A stretch of 64,000 nucleotides of DNA, from positions 114,870,252 through 114,934,251 of the forward strand of contig CM076189.1 of assembly GCA_038277395.1 (NCBI GenBank), in the 5' to 3' direction. Position numbers and translations under genes: made by a program. The notes under the pieces were generated by a model. The model was not told the DNA's origin and made no database searches. It worked only from the letters and a program-made list of their open reading frames with translations. This DNA comes from Dryocosmus kuriphilus. Taxonomy: Eukaryota; Arthropoda; Insecta; Hymenoptera; Cynipidae. Positions 32,545 through 43,452 of the stretch are shown here, in pieces (the first letter of the stretch is position 1; each line of letters opens with the position of its first letter).

Positions 32545-32830
32545 AGGGAACTGTTAGTCGTGCGGAATTTTACAAGAGAGGGAATGATTTCATTTCTTGA
32601 GCATAACCCAGTACAACTTTTGTTTTTCTATATCTAATTATTTTGAGATTTTCGAGTTTAGATTTTGAGTTTTCATTCAGGAACTGTTAGTCGTAAGGAA
32701 TTTTACGAAAAAGAAAGTTGGTTGCATTTCTTGAGTGCAAACCAGCACATTTTTTATTTTTCAATACCTGATTATCTTGAAATTTTAAATTATTGCATCA
32801 TCTTGCGTAACGTGATGAAACATTTCGAGC
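32545..32830. repeat. ~135-bp tandem duplication
   Basis: AGGAACTGTTAGTCGT and GGAATTTTAC occur at ~32545 and again at ~32680. The following ATTTCTTGAG and ACCCAGTACA/ACCAGCACA blocks keep the same order. Confidence 0.85.
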
Positions 32831-32904
32831 TTCCATTGTGTAATCTATCCTTAATGTGCAATATCGAGACTCCTCCTTTGCTCCTCGGTCCGTTTTTAAA
32901 CCCA

Positions 32905-33099
32905 TAATGCCATCAAAATAATGAGGTCAGTGTTAGAGAGAGAGAGAAGGGAAAACACGTTCCAACATGCATGATGACGTCATCGCGTGTGCTAGCGATT
33001 GCCTGTCGAAATAAATGGAGAAGAGTGGTTTTATACATATGGAATTGTCGCACCTGTAAACTTTTAGGATCATTGGCATCAAAATCATGAGGTCAGTGT

Positions 33100-33151
<52 letters not shown>

Positions 33152-33195
33152 CGGGGAAGACACGTTCAAACCTTCACGATGACGTCATTGCACAT
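32905..33195. repeat. ~165-bp tandem duplication with unequal AG runs
   Basis: ATGAGGTCAGTGTTAGAGAG, then ACACGTTC and GATGACGTCAT occur from 32920 and again from 33087. The AG run is about 12 bp in the first copy and 48 bp in the second (33101-33148). Confidence 0.85.
33101..33148. repeat. (AG)n microsatellite
   Basis: Twenty-four perfect AG units, and the source of the Leu/Ser-rich minus-strand frame here. Confidence 0.95.
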
Positions 33196-33605
33196 TGACT
33201 TATGCTCTTATATTTTAGTATATAAGCCGATGGAGCGTGGGAGAGATGTAGAGAGCAAGAGAGAGAGAAGGAATTTTCAAAAAGTGAGTCCCAATACATA
33301 ATCTTAATAGTAATAAGGAATGCGGCGTTCCCGAAAAGCCTGTATTGGTGCTATGTATTCTAAATACCTGCCCCAATATTCCTACTTTACCGGTACAGAG
33401 TAATACTGACTACCCATCACGGAAACTGGCCCCATCTATCGACGATAACAAGAAGCTTTTTTGTAGTGGATCCCTACCTTATCGACCGAGGGTAACACAG
33501 AATGTCGATCACATAGCGCGGACATGTACCACAGAGGGAGTAATGGTACCTTCTGTCGGCCACGGCGCGGAGCTTGTCGGTGTGACTTCAGAGGAACATA
33601 GCTTA
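33196..33605. other. Unassigned sequence
   Basis: A 100-codon plus frame (33345-33647) has no recognised domain and its 3' part overlaps the antisense of the gypsy RT, so I do not call it a gene. Confidence 0.4.
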
Positions 33606-34660
33606 ACTAATATTTTGCTTCGCCCAATTGCTCGAGTATGTCGGTGATGTTAGGAAGGGAGTAGGCATCGCCTACGGTCTTTTCTTTCAGGGCGCGGTAG
33701 TCAATGATCATTCTCCACCGCTCTTTCTTTTGTGCATCGGGCTTTTTAGGTACGTTCCACAAAGGAGAATTATGCGGGAAGTTTGAAGACTGAACTGTGC
33801 CGTTTGCGAGAAGTTCATCGAACTGCCTACGTACTTCTTCTCCAAAGATGTTTGCATATCGATAATTTTTATGAAAGGCAGGTTCGGTTTCGTCAGTAAT
33901 AATTGTGTGGGCTACAACCGAGGTTGTTCCTAATTAATCACCGGGAAGATGGAATTGGCAAATATAATCGCTTATAATTTCGTACAGACTTAATTCTTCT
34001 TCTTCTTCTTCTTTTTAATTCTTCTTCTTCTTCTTCTTCTGTACGTCACTGGTGGTACGATTAGTGGCGAAACACATTGTTAGGACGCGCGTCCATTTTC
34101 CTAATATAGAATTATAAAACATTATTTGGTTTAAGGAAGATCTCAACTAAAGTTTTGGCCCTAGCAGGAAAACATGAATTTAGCGCTGCATTTGGTAAAA
34201 CTATGATCCTTCAGGTTTAACGTCGTAATTGATTTGCACGCGCTTCAACTAATACTCATTAAGATTCCTTTTGTGGGGGACAATTTGCATTCAGGGGCGC
34301 CGTTACGTTGTGCTGAAGCTCCCTTCTTGAGTTAAAATTATGTTTATGCCTACCTTTGATATCAACGTGATTGTCCATCTCGTAAGGAGAACAAGTTTTG
34401 TTGGAGTTTTTCTTTACCGCTATTATTTCGTTTTACTTTGGTACAATCTCGATTGAAGTGGCCGGATTCCTGACAGTTGGAACAATGGACAGAGGAAAGA
34501 GACCATTTTCTTACGTTATTTCCCACGTCTAGGTTGCCCTAGATTTTCGCAACCTGTTTGATTTCGGTTGATACTGGTATTTCGTTTATATTTTTATCGC
34601 GCTGATTTTCTCCTTGATTGCGTGTTTTAGGCATTTTGAATTTCCTGGTTTTAAATTTAT
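33606..34660 (-). pseudogene. Ty3/gypsy gag-pol fragment
   Basis: Reading the minus strand from 34640: a polar N-terminal segment, then a CX2CX4HX4C zinc knuckle (CSNCQESGHFNRDC) near 34480-34440, marking nucleocapsid. A degraded ~500-bp stretch with a poly-Glu/poly-Arg microsatellite follows where protease should be. From 33950 the start of a gypsy RT reads NYRYANIFGEEV, NFPHNSPLW, VPKKPD and RWRMIIDYRALKEKT, ending with NITDILEQLGEAKY at ~33610. The catalytic part of the RT is missing; the fragment ends there. Confidence 0.8.
33993..34040. repeat. (TTC)n microsatellite within the gypsy fragment
   Basis: Two CTT runs separated by TTTTTAATT. They interrupt the gag-to-RT interval. Confidence 0.9.
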
Positions 34661-36789
34661 ATGAAAAGTAAGAAATTTTCAGTCACATATTTATTTGTAA
34701 TATTTTTAAAGGAAAAATTATATTAAAATTTCAAATGAAACCTTTCCAAAATGACAATATGTGAAGTTCAGGATACCTAGATTTGTTACGCAAGTAAATA
34801 AAGTTTACACAGAAAATTCGGTAGAGATTAATTTTTTCTCTAAAGGAAAGGGGGCAAAATAACAAGGTAAGACTTCGCAAATACAATAAGGTTAGGGTAC
34901 CCAAATTACAGATTTTTATTCATCTTGAGCAACAACACGTCACAGTTTCCTAAAATCCTATCAAGGCAGATTGCAATTATATTTAATAAAAGAATACGAA
35001 CTTACAGTCTAGAACTTACTACTTCGACGAGGTGTGTGGCTCAGAAGGGTACAAACACACAAATAGCACATAAAAAATGGTTTTTGCATCTTTCACGAAG
35101 CTTCACAACACTAATCTAAATCCAGCTCCAAGTTGATTCCAAGTCCAGAACCAGGTCCAGGTTGACTCTAAGTCCAGGAGGCAATCGTACTTCTCGCGCG
35201 ACCGAGAGATCCCCCGATGCGATCGCACTTCACGTACGACCGATGGTAGAATTTCTATTGAAACCCGATTAGTAAAAGATTGGTAATGGGTTCCTCTTCC
35301 AACGTCGCAATCGTCTGTAACATTGATGAACGTTATCAGCAATACATCCCGATATGAAAACCCCTGATTCGGGAAAAACGCTCGGGATTGCCAGGATGAC
35401 GAATGATTCTCACTCGTTCTTGCAGCTTCCTCGGTTGGAGCAAGGCCTTGCTCAAATCTACCGCGTATTGTGGTCAGACAACTACTAGATCCGCCTTCCG
35501 AGATTCGAAAGGCAAGAGACCGATCGAAGGCGAAGAAGAGTTCTTGGATGGTGAAGTCGAGCCTTTTTTCGAGCTTCTCTTCTTTCACCGACTACAAAAG
35601 GTAAACAACTTCCACAGCACTATTTTTAAACGGTTTATAATTTTGATTATTTAATTTCAGGTGCAGAATCCAACCGAATTGCCGCCAGTTTAGTTGTTAT
35701 CTCGACACTATTGAAAACGGGGCGAATTTTGCGGGAACATTCAAAGAATACTTTTTTCGAGATAGTATAACTACCGATGTTCGGGTTGCTGCTAACAATC
35801 GTTGATACGCTTACCTGAAATTTTCGAGGCGCAGCGAACAGTAATAATTACAATAATTTGGTTGGTAAAATAAGTCTTCATATTGAACGTATTTGGGGAG
35901 TTATACCACTAGATTAAAAAGGTACGCACTTACAGACCGCCAAAACCTTACAAGTTATTGTTCTCAAACGTCGAAGAGCAAAAACGACTTTACAATTTAA
36001 AAGCTGAAGATCGACTGACTGCCCTGGTCTCTCTTTCTGCGCAAGTTCATCAGCTTTGCGGAGCCTGCTCAAATAGGGAGTGGTCTAAACATCTTCATTT
36101 AACCAACCGCGTTCCCAAAAATTTCCTAAAACTCTCCTTTATAATTGCGCGTCACGCCCTTTCAGTTCGCTGGAGAGGGAAGGTCGCTCGGAGACAGAAT
36201 CTCCGATTCGAGGTACACAAAAGACAGGACGTCGCTTTTCTTTTGATGTACTAGCCGAAAGGTCCAGACACCAGATCCATCGGTGGGCTACGCCAGAGCA
36301 TGTGTGTCGGTAATCTGGGCCGTTGTCGTAAATTGTGGACTAAATTCTTTGAAAACCTATAAAGTTGATGGACCAAACTCTGAAGCAAACCAGAGGCCAA
36401 ATTAAGTAAAGAAAAATATCATTTTACTGCGTTTGAAAATAGAAAGTTGAGGTTGATACTGTTTCGAACCTCTTGAGTTTACAACTCAAATATGTTACAT
36501 ATAGTATTTCTACGCAGAACTTCACTCGCCTGGATACTGGATTAGCTACGCTTGTGGCTTCCCTAACTTCCATGCTGATTAATTTTAATTCCTAAAATCT
36601 GAGACTAGCTCAGAACTTTGGATGGGAAGTTTTCTAAAGACATTTCTGGGAAGTTCTATAATTTTGTTTAACATTAGCGTTATTTAATCTACTTCGATAT
36701 TAAGTACCATAGGTTCAGATACTCAAGTTTCTCGGCACGGTAGCTGCTTAACACACCTACGAGCAATGCTTTAATTTAATAAAATATTA
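34661..36789. other. Unassigned sequence, possibly the 5' end of the minus-strand gypsy element
   Basis: Upstream of the gag on the minus strand, so an LTR and leader would be expected. A 161-codon minus frame (35103-35588) has no recognised domain, and tripled CCAAGTCCAG-like units lie at ~35115-35180. I found no paired LTR to confirm. Confidence 0.35.
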
Positions 36790-37030
36790 AGGTCTAACGT
36801 GTATCGCATCACGTTTGACCGATATTAAAGGACATAAAATTTTGCTTCGAGCAATATGGTATAAAGTAAAAGTCGGTTCATCCGTTTAGCCACAATCGAT
36901 CGTCAAGTGTCAGATATTTTTACGTACTTGCCCGAAAAGTGAATTATGCTTATGCTTAAAAGCCTGTATCCTGAGAGCCACAAATTTTGTTTAAGTGGGA
37001 GTCCTAAGTTTACAAGTTGGCTTATTCTGA
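36790..37030 (-). repeat. Dispersed repeat R, copy 2 (inverted)
   Basis: Reverse complement of part of 20060-20300. It shares the CAAGTA.GT.AAAAAT.TCTGA block, GATCGATTGTGGCTAAAC, and the GCAAAATTTTAT end. Confidence 0.7.
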
Positions 37031-37309
37031 TGTAGGGATAAAACTAAAAAAACGAGATTAGTGTTTGCGCTAAATGCTTATTAAGATTACTTTTGTGTAG
37101 TGGAGTAACTTGTTCACTTACCTAGTTACACAGTTAACAGTATTTGTTAGTTGGTTGAAAAAAAATTAATTTCTATTCCATCATTTCATTTTGGATCATT
37201 TAAATTATTTAATATTTATATTTTTGAATATTTACCTACCTAGTTACATTATTGAGCATCCTAGGCGCTAGTTAAGTACTACCTACCTAGTATTCAACCT
37301 AGCCTAATT

Positions 37310-37940
37310 TGAAAATGCCAGTCCAAAATTATGAGAAACGGATGAAAAAATGAGAAACTCGTGTAACTGGAATGTTTTATGGAAAAATCGTTTCTTCAAA
37401 GATAATCCTGATTTTTTGATCACACATTCTAATGCAAGTAAATATAAAAAAAATGTCAATTTTGATAAATCATTGTTCGGGGAATATTTAGTTTTTAGAT
37501 ATTCGTCGGCGTTTTGGATGTGATGATGTTTGGTAGGCAATGTATCAAGCTTCACCAAAATATTCATCATCTTCTGGCAAGTGATCAAGTTCATTCTCCT
37601 CTTCAATAATTTCGATTTCGATGTCGCATTCGGCTGCAACAAGGCAAGTGCTTTTTACTGTGAGGGAATTGTCGCAGGATTGCTCTTTGCAATGATTACA
37701 TACGACAGAGTATTTGAGGCAAGCTTTTTGCAGGAGAAAGCTGCTTGTCACCATTTTATACAGGTGCAGGATATGGTATTCAGCAATTTTTTTTCGATGA
37801 TAGTGCTAAACGTTCATTTTTAAATAACTCGATGTAAGAGGAACCCACCATCTGCAAGAAAATCTCCATTGTTTGGGAGTTCAATATTAATTGGATTGAA
37901 ATGCTAACTTAAATGTGAAGTAAGACTCGGGAAGCCGAGG
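37310..37940 (-). pseudogene. Nuclease-like/CXC repeat-family gene, copy B (C-terminal part)
   Basis: The minus strand gives LLNTISCTC near 37785 in one frame, then CLKYSVVCNHCKEQSCDNS (37720-37660) in another, and an acidic tail with IEIEIIEEENELDHLPEDDE. The paired CxC and CNHCxxxxC spacing matches the cysteine clusters of copies A and F. Part 37830-37940 matches upstream central sequence of copy A. The nuclease-like middle is deleted in the same region as in copy A, so both may derive from one deleted master. Confidence 0.65.
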
Positions 37941-38189
37941 TGACTTTTTAAGGAAAGCAATCCTACGGAAAATCGTATTGGCAGTGAAACTGACGTTTAC
38001 CCTTAATCTTGATGGTTATTTTGGGAATAATGTCATTTGTGATGTAATGAGAAAATTGAAAATATTCTTAAAAATAATTATTTTAAAACTGCTAATGAGA
38101 AAGTATAGATTTCACGCGCATGAAACGCAAGCATAAATCTTTAAAAAGAAGGATGACCTTTGTTTTGCCTTCTTAATGGGCATTTAGCC

Positions 38190-38600
38190 CTACGACTAAT
38201 TTCGAATTCTTATTTGTATCTACGTATCAAAATGAGCGAATCTGAAAATTTAGGAACCCCCACTTCACAGAATTTGATGCTCTACAGCTTCCATTACTTA
38301 AAATTTTCATTTTGTGCAGCCGCTCTCAGATTACAGGTTTTGAAACGTGAGCATAACCCTCTATTCATGCAAGTTGGTAAAAATTTCTGATATTTGATGA
38401 TCGGTTGTGGCCTAACCACTGATCCAAATATAAAGTGTAAGTAAATTATTCGATGTAGGATTTAATCTTCTTTAACCTTAATTGGCTCAACTTTCTTCCA
38501 GATGCATAATTTAGACGTTATAAGGTAAAAATTAAAAGAAGTTCCAAAGTATGGCTGTTTTTTGGCTTTTAAATGTTAAGCTCTTATGCTTCATTGTCTA
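38190..38600 (+). repeat. Dispersed repeat R, copy 3
   Basis: Same orientation as 20040-20410. Landmarks are GTTGGTAAAAATTTCTGATA, GGTTGTGGCCTAAC and GACGTTATAAGG..AGTTCCAAAGTAT. Its last bases overlap the stop of copy E on the other strand. Confidence 0.75.
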
Positions 38601-39520
38601 TCTCTTCTTCAAACGGAGCTGCATCAATAAGAATAGTATCACCCTCAGGCAAGGAATTTCGGGATGTGTGACCCCTGCAGTGGAAGAATATGGTCAAGAA
38701 TTGGATGCCAGCATTTAGGCAGAGGCACGAGGTTTGACATCCTAATATGTACTGATGCAGAATATCTGTCGTGTTCGGAACTAGACAGACATTGGTTGTT
38801 TTCCAACACCACTGTTGCAGATCAAGGACGTTTTTCTTTCATAGTTGCACCCGTTGGTAGACCCTCAATGACTGTTGGGGGACATCTTGCTTCGTTGGAG
38901 GCAGCAAGCCAAATTAAAACTATTTTTTACCAAAAATTTTCTCCTGAGTCAGCAACCTGGTCTAGTTTGACGTTAGGAAACAACAATATTTAAACAGTTA
39001 GATGAAGGCTGGAATTCTTCCTAAATGTCTTGAAAATATGGTCTTTCCCTTCATGAAAAAATGCAGACGTTATATCGCAACCACTGAAGGCTAGGAGAAA
39101 CAGCCAATGCTTTTCGGTTTCTTCTGATTGTTTTGTATCTTCGGGATTGTAAAAGCACGTCTCTTGTTCTCCTTTACTAGGTTTCATAAGGAAGATGTTA
39201 CTCATGAGTTCATTACAGCAGCTACATGGGCAGTAAGCAGGACAAGTATGCAACTGTACTCCCCTACGACGAATACACTGCCTCCCAGTGTCAATTTATC
39301 TATAGTTGTAATCACAATCAAGGGATCAGCGTCCTCAATGTGTCATGCTTTACTTGAAAACCCTTAGCTACTAATTTTTCGGTAAGAATTAGTATCAGGC
39401 TACCCACAAAAGACAATGGTAAAATTGTACCCAAAATCTCTGCTGGTGTGGCTAAAATACTTTTCAATGATACTCGAAAACTGTTGAATGATATGCCATC
39501 CAATTCAATGAAGAAGGAGC
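38586..39520 (-). pseudogene. Nuclease-like/CXC repeat-family gene, copy E (broken)
   Basis: Read on the minus strand: LVAKGFQVKH (~39365), EDADPLIV in a neighbouring frame (39336-39313), a VVGEY..ILVLL segment where the family shows GEDxDLL, IFLMKPSKGE (~39190), and LLAFSGCDITSAFFHEGK with GCD at 39082-39074. A VADSGENFW helix follows near 38950, then a decayed cysteine cluster near 38690 and an acidic tail to a stop at 38586. E-D-A-D and G-C-D are acidic motifs like those of FEN/XPG nucleases, but the middle DxD pair is lost, so this copy is inactive. Frameshifts at about 39330, 39240 and 38990. Confidence 0.68.
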
Positions 39521-40639
39521 TCGCAATCTGCTACGAACAACGCACTGGTATATTCATTATGGACTGGACTGAACAGCGTATACATATCCGATTTTCTTGT
39601 CTTTCGCACTCTTCCATCATTAAAAACGAATAACTGATAAGAGGCCCACTGATAAGCGAAATGCAAAAAAGCCAGGTAGCTGACCTTGGGCCCCCCTTAT
39701 AGGGACTTCCTGATAACATAGCAGAAGTCGTGAGCAGGCCAAGGAATGAACGCGCGACAATTCAGAGTGTCAACTGTAAACCACCCAGAGTTTCGAGAGG
39801 AGACCCTTCCATAATACACTAACTTGTATCGATGTTTCTCACCAATAAAACTTCCATTTTCTACATTACAATTCTTAATTTTCTTAATTTGTACAAAAAA
39901 CTGGAAGTATGACTCCACCCTCCTAGTCACTGACTCATCAGTAAAATTAAATTGACTGATTGAGATTTACAGGTCACTGAATCGTCCTAAAATTCTAATA
40001 ACTGACGTATATAGATGTGTTGCGTCGGAATGATGTCTTATTTACAATTTTTGGATGGTTCATTATTTAAACATCTGTAAACGACTATCCAAATCGTAAG
40101 CTCTTAATTCCCTTACAATAGTCCTTCCTAAGCCGGTAATATTAGGAAAATTTAAGTTTATAATGTTTACAGCTGTACCAAAGAAACTAGGACCCAGAAA
40201 ACCGGATCAGGTAAAGATTTAGGGACTCTCGTCTAGATCCTAAATCTTCCTCCATCTCGGTTATGGGGAAATATTCCAAACTGTACGTCAGGCGAAGAAA
40301 GGTCCAAATGCATTCATCCAAACGAATTAGAATACTTCAATTCCCTCTACCTTTTCCGTTTTTGAAAACCATCTTCTCATGGCTAGATATTTTGAACTTT
40401 CAGATCAGATACATTTATACCTTAGAGAAGCGAACACTCGATCTCGTCTCGAGCCTAAGTACCTGGTGGTAATCCCTAATGCCAATTTCTCTCATTCCTT
40501 GTGTGTAGTTATTAGTAATATAAATAAATATTTAACTTTATTTGTGTAAGTAGATAAATTACTCAAACACTTATCCAATAAAATACAAGATGATTTGGAG
40601 TTCAAGTCTCGTGTAACTTCAAAAATAGCCTTCACAGAA
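39521..40639. other. Unassigned sequence
   Basis: Minus-strand frames at 39531-39719 and 39697-39930 lie upstream of copy E and could be its decayed N-terminal half, but no motif supports this. The rest is anonymous. Confidence 0.35.
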
Positions 40640-40930
40640 AATTTGGCGATATGATATTTTTCATTTGGAGAAGACGTTTTTGAGGTAAAAGCGTTAGAAC
40701 CTGAGCACAAACACTTTTCAGCTAAGTTTCAAAAAATTTCCGACATTCGAAAATCGATTGTGACCTAAAAACTGGATCAGCTGATTCTTCGAAGTAGAAT
40801 TTAATGCACTTTAATATCAATTGCTGCAAATTTCTGTCAGATGCATCGCTTGGACGTTATAAGACAGAAACTGGAAAAAGTTTCAAAATATCGCGGGTTT
40901 TTGGCCCTCAATTGTTAAGCTTACATCAGG
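40640..40930 (+). repeat. Dispersed repeat R, copy 4
   Basis: Shares GATTGTGACCTAA, TCAGATGCATCGCTTGGACG, TTATAAGACAGAAACTGG and TTGTTAAGCTTACATC with copies 1 and 3, in the same orientation. Confidence 0.72.
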
Positions 40931-41559
40931 AACCGTCGCAAACTCATATTGCTTTTATCTGGGATGCCCAAAGAGGTTTAAAATTATTTCCAGCCCACAA
41001 TAATTTTTTTTTTGAGGCACATACTTTTATCGGTTTAATTAGCCTGGCCAAATATTTTAAATCCTACGAAATTCCTTTGAAATCCGTGGAAGTAGATAAT
41101 AATTTCTAGAGATCCGTTAAAATTCCTTACAGTTATGCCAACTGGTTGAAACAGCAATAGAACTCAAAGAAAATTCGAATAACATCTTGCCACAAAATAT
41201 AAATTGAGAAAACTCAAGACTGTAACGTCTAAAATACAGATAAAAGCTTTAAGTGTCTAGCCGAATAAGATAGTCAAATCTGCCTTAAATTCATTTGGAG
41301 AAGTGACTGTACCAGTATGTCCGGTTTCGACACAGGAATTGTTCTCTAGATTTTCAGACCCCAAAACGCTGATAGGGCCCGATTTTATGTTTTTAGTTTT
41401 TTTGTCGATAACACAGTCAATTTTTAAGCCAGGAAATACATTTTTTTCCGAAATTAAAGAAAAATAAGTCCCACAACATGATATTTTTTTAAAAAATTTT
41501 GGCGCGAATTTCAAAACTTGAGAACGTTGCAAATATTTTTAAATTAGATTACAAAAAAA
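40931..41559. other. Unassigned sequence
   Basis: A 91-codon minus frame (41257-41532) has no recognised motif. Nothing else stands out. Confidence 0.35.
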
Positions 41560-41747
41560 AAACAAATAACGAATCAACGCTAAAAAAAGATATATTATGT
41601 ATTTTCAGCGTACAAATAGATGTGAATCTTTTCAAATTTTTAAGAGAGGCGGAACGAACTCCAAAAAAAATAAAAACCGCATTCCCCGGGTTTTCGCCCA
41701 TATTAAAGCTATATAGAACTTTCCCGGTGACTTACTTGATACTCTAA
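41560..41747 (+). pseudogene. Probable hAT transposase C-terminal (dimerisation) remnant
   Basis: The frame ending at 41747 contains LFKFLREAERTPKK, then FSPILKLYRTFPVTY and a stop. The spacing of a helix ending in EAExTPKK followed by a LLKLxxTFPVT block resembles the dimerisation region of hAT transposases. The Glu-Arg-Ser-Phe core that should follow is lost. Only ~60 codons remain, so this is tentative. Confidence 0.45.
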
Positions 41748-42339
41748 GTGCCATTTCTGTCTTTGTACCTATGCATTACATTATTCGCTTTTACCATACA
41801 TTTTAAGGGATAAATAAGACCATCTTTTTTCTGATTTCAAAATCTTATTATAATTTATTAAAAGAAAAGAGCTGAAAAGTATATTTGGACATGAAAATCT
41901 ATGATCATGGAGCGTCGGATATTCACAGCAATAACGCTCAGCGCCAGTACAGCCAATAGTATTTTGTTTATAATGAATATAACAGTTGTAGGTTATGCCT
42001 GCCATGTGTCTGGATCTTACCTGTACTTTTAGAATGTCAGCTGATGCATTGCGATAACCTTAATCAATCTCATCTTCTTCATTCATCATTTCAGCTAAGT
42101 ATCATATTGCTTGCGACATTTAATAGGTTCCAGTAAGTAACTTTATTAGATCCGTTTCCGTCGTTTCTGTAAATTTTATCACATCGGAAGGATTCAATTT
42201 TTGAAACAAACCTTTTTTTCGGCTTCATCTTCCTGATTGTACCTTTATAGATATGTTGTTCTTGGCCTTGAAGGTCATCCTCAAGTTTCAAAGTTTTCTG
42301 AATTTATTTTAAATTCTTTCGAAAAGGACGTATTGCCTT

Positions 42340-42980
42340 CACGCTTTTGGATTCTATGCCGCAAATAAAGAATACTTGATTCGCAGTCATTCAGCAATTG
42401 TCCTTCAAAAACTTCATGGCGTTTGTGACGACAATCTTGCAATAGTTGCTGATGGAACTTGCCTAAAGCACCAGAGGAGGTCTGACAACGAATACCAAAG
42501 AAATTCTTTTTCAGGTCATAAAAAAGTTCATCTATGTAAGCCTCTTACTTTTACTAGTACTGATGATCATGTCGTTAATATATTATGACCATTTTGTGTC
42601 AAGGAAAACGAAACTAAAATTTTGAAAAAAATTTTGAGTGAAAATGAAAGCGATATGAAATAACTGGTGTGCAAAGAAAATGACGCTTTAACTCGATCGG
42701 GGCTTTCGTGACGTAAAATAGCAATTGCAAGAAGAGAAGTATAGTTTTAGCATGCCGTCATTGAAGGCGTAAGAGCAAAATCAATAGTCATCGGAAGAAG
42801 CGAACAAATAATGCCGTGCCCAAATAATTCAATGGGTTGTGAAAAATGTTCATGTTGCTGTTGCTCAAAAGTATAAGTTCTTCCATCATCAATTAGATAA
42901 CAGCTACCTGAATGAAGCTGGTCTTTACTGTAAGATAGTTTGTTTTTTATTAAATGAATTTCGGAAGCAACTTATGTCGA
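42340..42980 (+). pseudogene. DDE_4 (Harbinger/ISL2EU-like) transposase, inactive
   Basis: In the 42376-42588 frame, LAIVADGTCLKH holds the first catalytic aspartate (DGT), followed by YQRNSFSGHKKVHLCKPL, typical of DDE_4 transposases. The DRGFRD motif with the second aspartate is at 42695-42712, in another frame. SSEEANK (~42795) and WVVKNVHVAVAQ (42833-42868) follow. The position normally holding the catalytic glutamate (WVVE) is lysine here (codon 42842-42844), and several frameshifts and stops occur. The rest of the helix bundle (LDNSYLN..IVCFLLNEF) is readable to ~42970. Confidence 0.75.
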
Positions 42981-43452
42981 GAGTTTCATCAAATATCAGG
43001 TTTTTTTGCAAAACGAACGGTTATGAAGATATGGAGAGGGTAAGGAATGCCATTCTTCAAAATTCTTGGTTTTTTTTCCGAAATACATGTAATTTATACA
43101 TGTCTGTAATATATACATATTGTGTACGTGATGATTTATGTATCACATATACATTATATGTTTACATATACAAAACGTGAAGTCATCAATTCTCACAAAT
43201 CTATATTCTGCCTGATCACCTCATAGGTCTGTAAAATTTTCCTCATAATTTGCCGTAGCTTCTCATGTTTCCATTCTTGCAGATTACCCCTAACTGGTTG
43301 TTATTATCTTGTTCAAAAGAGGTTTTCACAAATAGGAAGGTCATGCAAGAAGAAAAACTTAACAACAACATTTATATGAAACCAGAAATTCTGTATTTAA
43401 ATGAAAGGGTACAAAGGGAAATTACCGACACATGTAAACTGACACAAATATC
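42981..43452. other. AT-rich spacer
   Basis: Anonymous AT-rich DNA with a run of ATACATAT-like motifs at 43080-43170. No gene seen. Confidence 0.4.

Larger units (their letters stand above)
36790..38600 (-). mobile_element. Element with inverted repeats R around nuclease-like/CXC copy B
   Basis: Repeat R is present inverted at 36790-37030 and direct at 38190-38600, flanking the gene fragment at 37310-37940. This gives a ~1.8-kb inverted-repeat unit. The arms are strongly diverged and target duplications are not evident, so the element assignment is tentative. Confidence 0.5.
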
